60,881 nucleotides of DNA from ZLKRG08 sp046048895 (GTDB lineage: Bacteria > Actinomycetota > Actinomycetes > Nanopelagicales > Nanopelagicaceae), in contig JBJOFF010000006.1 in assembly GCA_046048895.1 (NCBI GenBank), forward strand, positions 1 to 60,881, written 5' to 3'. The position numbers and the translations under genes are program-made. A model generated the notes under the pieces. That model did no database searches. It worked only from the letters and a program-made list of their open reading frames with translations, and was not told the origin of the DNA. Shown here one piece after another: positions 15,481-22,579 of the stretch (positions within the stretch are counted from its first letter, which is position 1; each line of letters starts with the position of its first letter).

Positions 15481-16926
15481 CGCCAAATTGTAGGTACGTG
15501 AAATAGCGTCACACCATTTCTGATATCCAGCCGCGCGCCACTCCGCAGCACTTTGAGAACTCCATGTATTTTCACGTTTCCAAATTCTTTTGATTTCATC
15601 GGTGTTCTTCCAAACGCCTACCGCAAGACCGGCAGCAAATGCTGCGCCAAGTGCAGTGGTTTCGGTGATTGCTGGCTTAACAATGTCTATACCCATAATG
15701 TCTGATTGCAGCTGCATGCATAATTTATTGTTGGTAATTCCGCCATCTACGCGCATTTCGTTTAATTTAATTCCAGAATCAGCTTCCATTGCATCAATGA
15801 CCTCTTTAGTTTGATAACAGATTGCTTCTAATGCGGCTCTGGCAATGTGCGCTTTGGTATTAGCTCGAGTTAAACCAACAATCACGCCACGCGCATCACT
15901 ACGCCAATATGGTGCAAACAGCCCAGAAAAAGCGGGCACAAAGTAGACACCACCATTATCTGAAACTGATTGCGCAAGCGCTTCAACTTCTGTTGCTGAG
16001 CCGATAATTCCCAATTGATCTCGTAGCCATTGAATTGCTGAACCGGTTACTGCAACAGAACCTTCAAGCGCATACTGCACCGGCGCCGATCCTAATTTAA
16101 AGAGCACAGTTGTGATTAATCCATTTTTTGATCTAACTAAATCATTGCCAGTGCTGATGAGCGCAAAATTGCCAGTGCCATATGTAGTTTTAGATTCACC
16201 TTTTTCAAAACAGGTTTGCCCAACCATCGCAGCTTGCTGGTCACCCAAAATTCCAGCAACTGGTACGCCAGCACTTGTACTTCCATAGATTTCAGAGGAG
16301 GATTTGATTTTAGGTAACCACTCCAATTTAATTCCAAATATTTGAAGTAATTCAGAATCCCATTCAAGAGTTTCAAGATTCATTAATTGAGTACGTGAAG
16401 CATTGGTGACATCCGTTGCAAATTCACCGGTCAATTTAAAAAGCAACCAAGCATCAATGGTTCCAAAAGCTAAGTTTGATGTGTCGGTAATCTTATGCTT
16501 AAGCATCCAAGCCATCTTGCTTGCTGAAAAATATGGTGCTATCGGAGTTCCTGTTTTACTGGTGATTATTTTTTTATCCGTCTCAGAAAAGCCATTCAAA
16601 TAATCAGCTGTCCGCGTATCCTGCCAAACGATGGCGTTTGTAAGAGACTGGCCACTTTTTAAGTCCCAAGCAACTGTGGTCTCTCTCTGATTTGTGATAC
16701 CTATCGCGGTTAAATCACTTTCAGTAATTCCTGCTTCGGCAAGGGCGCGAGCCATAACTTTTTGAGTATTTGTCCAAATTTCATTGGCATCATGTTCGAC
16801 CCAACCTGATTGCGGCAGAATCTGTTGATGTTCAAGCTGTGAAACGCTGACAATGTCGCCATTTTCGTTAAAAATAATAAATCTAGTACTGGTTGTGCCC
16901 TGATCCAATGCGCCGACGTAAATCAC
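15478..16926 (-). CDS. glpK: glycerol kinase
   Basis: Phosphorylates glycerol to sn-glycerol-3-phosphate. The 482-residue FGGY-family kinase opens with the ATP/phosphate site GALDQGTTSTRF, has NQRETTVAWD and IVWQDTRT, and contains the FGGY signature region (GLFAPYWRSDARGVIVGLTR, then MRVDGGITNN). GTG 16926 is chosen because it immediately precedes the conserved N-terminus and has TAAAGT exactly 6 nt upstream; there is no Shine-Dalgarno. It is divergent from glpD with only 39 bp between, so glycerol uptake product and its oxidation are encoded side by side. No glycerol facilitator gene is present here. Confidence 0.95.
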   Translation of the reverse strand: MIYVGALDQGTTSTRFIIFNENGDIVSVSQLEHQQILPQSGWVEHDANEIWTNTQKVMARALAEAGITESDLTAIGITNQRETTVAWDLKSGQSLTNAIVWQDTRTADYLNGFSETDKKIITSKTGTPIAPYFSASKMAWMLKHKITDTSNLAFGTIDAWLLFKLTGEFATDVTNASRTQLMNLETLEWDSELLQIFGIKLEWLPKIKSSSEIYGSTSAGVPVAGILGDQQAAMVGQTCFEKGESKTTYGTGNFALISTGNDLVRSKNGLITTVLFKLGSAPVQYALEGSVAVTGSAIQWLRDQLGIIGSATEVEALAQSVSDNGGVYFVPAFSGLFAPYWRSDARGVIVGLTRANTKAHIARAALEAICYQTKEVIDAMEADSGIKLNEMRVDGGITNNKLCMQLQSDIMGIDIVKPAITETTALGAAFAAGLAVGVWKNTDEIKRIWKRENTWSSQSAAEWRAAGYQKWCDAISRTYNLA

Positions 16927-16965
16927 ATAGTCACTTTACTTAAATGCCGATAAGATTGGCCAGTC
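16927..16965. promoter_or_regulatory. divergent promoter region glpK/glpD
   Basis: The 39-bp gap holds opposed -10 hexamers: TAAAGT (minus, 16933-16938, 6 nt before the glpK GTG) and TAAGAT (plus, 16951-16956, 9 nt before the glpD ATG). Any -35 contacts of either promoter must reach towards or into the opposite gene. Confidence 0.5.
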
Positions 16966-18618
16966 ATGTTTGATTCCAGTTTAAATCCTGAACAACGCGC
17001 TGAAGACGTAGCCCGTCTTGGCAAAGAGCAATTTGACGTGCTGGTAATCGGTGGGGGAATCAACGGAGTTGGCGTGGCTCTGGATGCAATTACCCGCGGC
17101 TTGTCAGTGGCGCTAGTTGAAGCTGGCGATTTTGCTTCAGGAACTTCAAGTCGTTCCAGTAAGTTGATTCATGGTGGACTTCGGTATTTGGAGCAATATG
17201 ATTTCAAGTTAGTACGTGAAGCGCTTCACGAACGTGAACTTCTAGTATCTAGTTTGGCTCCACACCTTGTTAAGCCAGTGGCATTTCTTTATCCATTACA
17301 TGAGAAGGTGAAAGAACGTACCTATGTCGGTGCAGGATTAGCTCTTTACGATGCACTTCGTGGATTTAAGCGTGCACTTCCTGGACATAAGCATCTTTCT
17401 CAGAAAACTATTTCCGAAATCGCACCTAGCTTGCGGACTGATGTAGTCACAGGTGCAATTCGTTATTTTGATGCGCAAGTAGATGACGCGAGACATACCA
17501 TGATGATTGCGCGTACTGCCAAACGTCACGGAGCAGCAATCGTAACGCGTGCAAAAGTTGAAAGTTTGACCAAAAAAGGCAAACGCGTCACTGGTGCAGT
17601 AATTACAGATTTAAATACCAATAAGAAAATCACGGTTAAATCGTCAACTGTAATTATGTGTGCTGGTGTCTGGAGCGATGAATTACATAAGAAATTTGGC
17701 ATCGAACCAGGCTATGAAGTAAAGATGAGCAAAGGTGTTCATATCACTTTGCCGGCAGATGCAATTAAAGCCGACGAAGGCATAATTATTAAGACAGCGG
17801 TATCAGTACTCTTTATTATTCCTTGGAAAGATCAATGGATGGTTGGAACTACAGATACCGAGTACATAGGCGACCCAAGTGCGCCCCTCGCAGATCGTTC
17901 TGATGTTCAGTACATAATCGAACAAGCAAATCGCATGCTTTCTCCTCGCATCAGCATTGATCAAGTGATTGGCGTTTTCGCTGGACTCCGTCCATTGGTA
18001 GCCAATAAAAAAACCACTGAGACTACAAAACTATCTCGCGAACATACAGTTGATCGCCCAGCTCCAGGTTTTGTGAGTTTGGCTGGCGGTAAATACACCA
18101 CCTATAGAGTCATGGCTAAAGATGCCGTTGATATGGCAACAAATGACATTACAAAATTAACAAATGAGAGCATTACTGCCAAGCTACCGATAATTGGAGC
18201 AGATGGATATTGGGCTTTAGCTCAACAAGTTGATGCTATTGCTACTAGATTTGGTCTCAAGCAAGAGACTATTAAACATTTATTAGATCGATATGGCTCA
18301 GATATCAATGAAGTTCTGGATCTAATTTCCGATGATCGAAAACTAGCGGCGCCAATCTCTAAGAATCTCCCATACTTAAAAGCGGAAATCGTTTATGCGG
18401 TAACCTTTGAAGGCGCTCAATCTATTTCAGATGTATTAGAACACAGAACTCGAATCTGGTTTGAAGCTCCTAATTTTGGAACAGATTTAGTAGATGCAAC
18501 TGCTGACTTAATTGCGCCATACCTAGGTTGGAAAGTGGCGCAAAAGCGAGCTTCAATTGCTCACTATATGGATAGAGTAGCTGCGGCAACTGAATCCGCT
18601 AGCCACTTAATCAAATAA
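16966..18618 (+). CDS. glpD: glycerol-3-phosphate dehydrogenase (FAD, quinone-linked)
   Basis: Oxidises sn-glycerol-3-phosphate to dihydroxyacetone phosphate and passes electrons to the respiratory chain at the membrane. The 550-residue protein has the FAD-binding VIGGGINGVGVALD (about residues 28-41), the GlpD signature GTSSRSSKLIHGGLRYLE near residue 63, and the second signature GLRPLVANK near residue 343. The C-terminal domain (after about 400) matches the family cap. Together with glpK it forms a complete glycerol entry route. It ends 8 bp from the convergent GH25 gene. Confidence 0.95.
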   Translation: MFDSSLNPEQRAEDVARLGKEQFDVLVIGGGINGVGVALDAITRGLSVALVEAGDFASGTSSRSSKLIHGGLRYLEQYDFKLVREALHERELLVSSLAPHLVKPVAFLYPLHEKVKERTYVGAGLALYDALRGFKRALPGHKHLSQKTISEIAPSLRTDVVTGAIRYFDAQVDDARHTMMIARTAKRHGAAIVTRAKVESLTKKGKRVTGAVITDLNTNKKITVKSSTVIMCAGVWSDELHKKFGIEPGYEVKMSKGVHITLPADAIKADEGIIIKTAVSVLFIIPWKDQWMVGTTDTEYIGDPSAPLADRSDVQYIIEQANRMLSPRISIDQVIGVFAGLRPLVANKKTTETTKLSREHTVDRPAPGFVSLAGGKYTTYRVMAKDAVDMATNDITKLTNESITAKLPIIGADGYWALAQQVDAIATRFGLKQETIKHLLDRYGSDINEVLDLISDDRKLAAPISKNLPYLKAEIVYAVTFEGAQSISDVLEHRTRIWFEAPNFGTDLVDATADLIAPYLGWKVAQKRASIAHYMDRVAAATESASHLIK

Positions 18619-18626
18619 CTGATTTA

Positions 18627-20225
18627 TCAATTAACTATCTGGCCGCGGCAAGCATCTGCCGGCACTTTTGTAGATGTGCCTGGCTTGGGACTTGGAGAGA
18701 CGGTAGCAGTTGGAGCGCTACCTTCGTTCATGAGAATTTGAATCGGAACCATTGCTTTGGCATGAGTGCCTGATTGATCTATGAATTGAAGATAAGCATC
18801 CCAAGTTCCTACAGGTATTCCTTTTACCGTTAGCTTAAAGGAACCACTTTTTGCGCGTACGGCGCTCTGATCTAGCAGGATGCTCTTATCTGGTAGTACC
18901 AATTTCACGGTACCAGTCACAACAGGCAAAGCACTTGGACGCAATACATTTATCAAGAAAGTTGCTGGTTTATCACTACTTGAAAAAGTTGAATTAATTA
19001 GTTGTATCGAAGTGGGCTCATTGGTGGGCATCATGTCTGCAATTTGCGGAACCCAAATTCCTTTGGTTAATTCAATAAAGGAATTAATATCGCCACGATA
19101 TACGTTCAAATCTACTCTGCCGCTCGGTACTCCATATTTCTTGCCAATTCCGCAAGATGAGTACTGCCAAACTACCCACTCAGAAGCACAATTCGAATTG
19201 GTCCAGGAGTGAACATAACAGCCGCTTAACTTTTGTCCCGGCTGTCCAAGTGGGTCAAAAGGATTGATTCCGTAATGTGCATGCCAAAGTGGATACTTTC
19301 TAAGTTCGGAATTTCGGACCATCGCATTTTCGAGGAATTGCGAATATGAATAAAGCATCGGAGTGCGCCCAGTAGCGTTCTTCACGGTTTCCAGCCAAGT
19401 TGTCGCAAAGAGAGTTACTAACTTCTTAGAGGTGTATTTAGTGCACTTACTTCCACTGTATTGAATACAGTTATTTTCAAGATCTAGCGCATATGGCAGC
19501 GTTCGCTCGTTATACCCTCCTACGGAAGCCAATCTCCAAATAGCCTTCTGCGCTTGCGTCTTAGCTTCGGTTATTACGGTTTCTGGATCAGTTGAGTTTG
19601 GTAAATATGAGTAGTGGTAAAAGCCGGTATATAAGCCCGCTGCTTGAGCTGCATCCATATCTATTGATAACCATTTACGTGCATCAATATCTGATTTATC
19701 TTTTCCGTCAGATGCTTTGATCATGACAAAACGGACGCCAGCTTTATACATCTTATTGAAGTCAATTAATTTATCACCAGGATGTTGCCAACGACTGATA
19801 TCAACTCCATGGATACGCCCACCAGGTCCAGCTAATGAAATTAAATTATTGGGATCAGCTTCTGAAATAGTGGCAGATACATCAACCGCGAAAGTTCTTT
19901 GATTTGAATAGATTGAACCAGCAACTGCTCGATATGTTGCACTTCCAGCTAGGGCAGTGGAAACTGCCTCGATTCTCCAGGAGCCGCTGGATTTCGTCTT
20001 TGTACCCATGGACGTTTTACTCCAAGTGCCATCTATCTTTACTTGAATAACCACTAGCACATTAGCTCTTGCTGGTTTCAAGATACCGTTTAAAGTCACT
20101 TTCGGCTCTCCGAGAGTTGGGGTCTTGGTAATGTTTAAAGTTAGGGATGAAGCTGCGCTAGCACTATTTAATCCAAGCAGTAAAAGAGGAATTGAAAGGC
20201 AGAATATAAAAAATTTCTTCACCAT
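18627..20225 (-). CDS. secreted GH25 muramidase with flanking Ig-like domains
   Basis: Exported cell-wall hydrolase of 532 residues. A signal peptide spans residues 1-25 (hydrophobic core, then SASAAS). An Ig-like beta domain covers about 27-120. The GH25 domain covers about 138-375: GVDISRWQHPG, VRFVMIKASDG, GFYHYSY, ALDLEN (the catalytic Asp-x-Glu), WHAHYG, WVVWQYSSCG and VDLNVYRGD. A second beta domain lies at about 385-490, followed by a Ser/Pro-rich tail. GH25 enzymes cleave the beta-1,4 bond of peptidoglycan; this may be an autolysin or may act on other cells. Its start overlaps the small DnaX-C-like gene by 7 nt, so they are co-translated. Confidence 0.88.
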   Translation of the reverse strand: MVKKFFIFCLSIPLLLLGLNSASAASSLTLNITKTPTLGEPKVTLNGILKPARANVLVVIQVKIDGTWSKTSMGTKTKSSGSWRIEAVSTALAGSATYRAVAGSIYSNQRTFAVDVSATISEADPNNLISLAGPGGRIHGVDISRWQHPGDKLIDFNKMYKAGVRFVMIKASDGKDKSDIDARKWLSIDMDAAQAAGLYTGFYHYSYLPNSTDPETVITEAKTQAQKAIWRLASVGGYNERTLPYALDLENNCIQYSGSKCTKYTSKKLVTLFATTWLETVKNATGRTPMLYSYSQFLENAMVRNSELRKYPLWHAHYGINPFDPLGQPGQKLSGCYVHSWTNSNCASEWVVWQYSSCGIGKKYGVPSGRVDLNVYRGDINSFIELTKGIWVPQIADMMPTNEPTSIQLINSTFSSSDKPATFLINVLRPSALPVVTGTVKLVLPDKSILLDQSAVRAKSGSFKLTVKGIPVGTWDAYLQFIDQSGTHAKAMVPIQILMNEGSAPTATVSPSPKPGTSTKVPADACRGQIVN

Positions 20226-20473
20226 TTAATCTCCAATTTAGAGTTGGTCACTTCTGCGATTACCTCTTGAAGTAGAGGGGCAAACTTCAATCTTGAATCT
20301 GAGTAAGAGTGGTTGCCAGAGAATTTCTCTGAATCTGAAAAATCCAGAGTAAGGGTAGCGCCATCGATTTTAGCTAAACGAGCATCAAAGAAAGTCAACC
20401 AAGCCACTCGATTTTTAGCCTCGAGGACAAAAAGTATTTCGTTCCAATTGCCTTTAAGTTCGTTTAACTCCAC
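20219..20473 (-). CDS. small protein resembling the C-terminal domain of DNA polymerase III tau (DnaX)
   Basis: An 84-residue protein. I recognise a pattern like the conserved block in the C-terminal third of actinobacterial DnaX: NWNEILFVLEAKNRVAW, then an alanine-containing strand and DGATLTLDF, followed by a helix and a final strand (KLEIKW). In DnaX this block follows the ATPase and helps contact the polymerase. Here it is free-standing, with no AAA+ domain, no signal peptide and no membrane segment. It overlaps the GH25 gene and follows the response-regulator gene by 22 nt. The similarity is from memory of motif pattern only. What it does is unknown. Confidence 0.6.
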   Translation of the reverse strand: MELNELKGNWNEILFVLEAKNRVAWLTFFDARLAKIDGATLTLDFSDSEKFSGNHSYSDSRLKFAPLLQEVIAEVTNSKLEIKW

Positions 20474-20495
20474 GAGTTAAACATAGCTCAAGGAG

Positions 20496-21116
20496 TTACT
20501 TACTCCCGTTAATTAACTCAAAAAAAGAATTAGTTAAGCGAACTCGGGTGTTCTGCTTGCGATCAAAGTTAATACCCAAAGTTAGAGCTATCCTAGCCAA
20601 CATCTGCTCCACAGACTTTTCTGATACATATCTCATTTTTGCGATTTCTGAGTTGGCCTTACCCTCTGCTAATAATCGAAAGGTTTCAACCTGGGTATCA
20701 GATAGAAAGTTGCAGATCTGGAATTCACTCACCTGATCAGTAAATTTTGGGGCCTTGAGAATTGCGGTCTTCAAATTATCTAAATCTGCGTGGCTCGAAA
20801 TTTGAACCATTAAAACTCCTTTCGGAAGCGAATTTTTCTCAATTCCCAGCAAGCGGATGTCGTCGGATTTTGAAATTGCCACTAGACCCATCTCTGGAAA
20901 TCTCTTACGTAAAGTCTTGGCAAGTTCTAGTGATTTTAGGTGATTGAGTTCAAGATCTAGTATTACCACTTCCGGCAGATGATGAGTTATCAAATTTAAA
21001 GCTACATTTTCATTATCAACCTCACCTACGACTTTAAATCCCAACATTGTTAGTGAGTTTGCAAGAGTGATATTGGTAAATCCATCTTCACCGAAAATAA
21101 ATATTTCTTTTGTCAT
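20496..21116 (-). CDS. atypical response regulator with LuxR-type HTH
   Basis: A 206-residue protein. The N-terminal part (1-120) looks like a receiver: acidic pair in FGEDG, probable phospho-acceptor Asp in VVILDLELN, and the serine in VAISKS. The conserved lysine after strand 5 appears replaced (GVLMVQ where families show GYLLKD), so normal phospho-switching is doubtful. The C-terminal helix-turn-helix begins LSDTQVETFRLLAEGKANSEIAK and continues VSEKSVEQMLARI. No histidine kinase is adjacent. GTG 21122 is an alternative start. It is first in a probable operon with the DnaX-C-like and GH25 genes, which it may regulate. Confidence 0.75.
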   Translation of the reverse strand: MTKEIFIFGEDGFTNITLANSLTMLGFKVVGEVDNENVALNLITHHLPEVVILDLELNHLKSLELAKTLRKRFPEMGLVAISKSDDIRLLGIEKNSLPKGVLMVQISSHADLDNLKTAILKAPKFTDQVSEFQICNFLSDTQVETFRLLAEGKANSEIAKMRYVSEKSVEQMLARIALTLGINFDRKQNTRVRLTNSFFELINGSK

Positions 21117-21171
21117 AAGCACATGGTTGCAAAAGGTGCTAGTACTTGTAGAGGGGGGAATCCCTACAAAA

Positions 21172-21972
21172 TTATTTAGACAATCTGGTTACTTCTTTTG
21201 TGATGTAGGTAATCATTTTTTGCGCATCAATTGGACCTTTAGAGGAGTGTTTTGCAGATTCTGCATGAATAAAAGAAGCGGTAGCACCTATCTCAATTAA
21301 GTTCTCATGAGTTACTTGCTTATGGTTGAGTGCAATCAAGGCGCCGAGAATTCCTGCCAATACGTCACCAGTCCCCGCAGTCGCTAGCCAACTTGTTGCT
21401 GCAGGTAACTGAATAACTCGACTCTCATTCGCAACAATGCTCTGATGTCCCTTCAGTAGCACGGTAACCCTAAATTTTCTCGCTGCTGCTAACGCATAAT
21501 GAACGGGGTCCGCATCGATTTCCTGACTAGGTATTTGAAGCAATTTTGATAGTTCACCGACATGTGGCGTAATAATCGTTGGAGATTTACTTGTGCCGAC
21601 TAAGTAGAGCGCCCCCGCGTCTAGCACCCTAGGAAGCGCGGAGCGATTTGCCATCTCCATAGTAATTTTTCTTAATAGTGATTTCTTGGCAGGTACTCCA
21701 CTTCCAAGTAGATAAGCATCGACGTTTCCAGTTTGAATCACTACTTCAGGGCGATTTTGAATTACTGCTTTTTTTAGTTGCTCTGGTCCAAAGTATCGGA
21801 CCATCCCAATACCGACTGAAAGTGCTGCGGAAGTAGTCAATAGCGCTGCACCAGGAAATTGCTTAGATCCAGTTACGCAACCAAGCACTCCTCGGCGGTA
21901 CTTGTGATCGCTGCTCTTAGGTTTTGGAAGATAGGTGGCAGATTTAGCTGCCGACCAAGACTCAACTTTCAC
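21172..21972 (-). CDS. nnrD: ADP-dependent NAD(P)H-hydrate dehydratase
   Basis: Repairs hydrated NADH and NADPH using ADP. The 266-residue product is a ribokinase-like CARKD domain. The key features are GVLGCVTGSKQFPGAA near the N-terminus, TIITPHVGELSKLL, VLLKGHQSIVA, and the catalytic/phosphate segment LATAGTGDVLAGILGAL. It is the dehydratase half only: the NnrE epimerase often fused to it is absent from this window. Its ATG overlaps the stop of the upstream methyltransferase (ATGA, 21969-21972). Confidence 0.9.
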   Translation of the reverse strand: MKVESWSAAKSATYLPKPKSSDHKYRRGVLGCVTGSKQFPGAALLTTSAALSVGIGMVRYFGPEQLKKAVIQNRPEVVIQTGNVDAYLLGSGVPAKKSLLRKITMEMANRSALPRVLDAGALYLVGTSKSPTIITPHVGELSKLLQIPSQEIDADPVHYALAAARKFRVTVLLKGHQSIVANESRVIQLPAATSWLATAGTGDVLAGILGALIALNHKQVTHENLIEIGATASFIHAESAKHSSKGPIDAQKMITYITKEVTRLSK

Positions 21973-22577
21973 TGAAAAATCATAACTATATTCATGGAGT
22001 CACGATGTTCGCTAAATTCATCGTAAACATGGATTTTATCCATATGTATCATATTTATAGACCGCTTTGAGAGGTGAGCTAGAAAATTATGTTCATGAAA
22101 GTATTTCTCATTGACTGCAATTACAAAATAACCATCTTGAGAAACTAGCGGAAAGAGATTATCAAGTACTTCAACGCCTAGATGACCATGCGTGAATGTT
22201 CCTATGGTAATAAGTGCATCATAAGGCGCAGCCACATCTATCAGTGATTTAGTTAAATCACGCTCATACAAATTTCGATAGATTCCCTTCTTATGTGCTT
22301 CGTCGAGCATCTCAGGGGAGATATCAATTCCATCAATTACTATTTCTGGGCGTAGTTCGGCCAGATATTTCCCAACTAAACCAGTCCCAGTTCCAATATC
22401 AATAACCTGTTTAACTGAAGGTATGTAGTCATCAAATATCTCAGAGATTTTTTTGGGGTGTTGATAACCTTGATTAGCTACAAAGTCAGACTCATAAGTG
22501 GCAGCCCATTTGGCATAAAGCTTCTTGTTATCTTCAGGCGTTTTCAATGAATACGCATCGTTAAGCCCGATTTCCAT
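21969..22577 (-). CDS. class I SAM-dependent methyltransferase
   Basis: A 202-residue Rossmann methyltransferase. The SAM-binding motif is VIDIGTGTGLVGKYLAE near residue 57, followed by the acidic GIDISPEMLDEA. The N-terminal YAKWAATYESDF resembles the METTL27/Williams-Beuren-type family, whose bacterial substrates are mostly unknown. It begins 2 nt after the flavoprotein dehydrogenase gene and overlaps nnrD, so it probably belongs to the same transcript. A link to methylated amines is suggested only by that position. Confidence 0.8.
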   Translation of the reverse strand: MEIGLNDAYSLKTPEDNKKLYAKWAATYESDFVANQGYQHPKKISEIFDDYIPSVKQVIDIGTGTGLVGKYLAELRPEIVIDGIDISPEMLDEAHKKGIYRNLYERDLTKSLIDVAAPYDALITIGTFTHGHLGVEVLDNLFPLVSQDGYFVIAVNEKYFHEHNFLAHLSKRSINMIHMDKIHVYDEFSEHRDSMNIVMIFQ

Positions 22578-22579
22578 CT

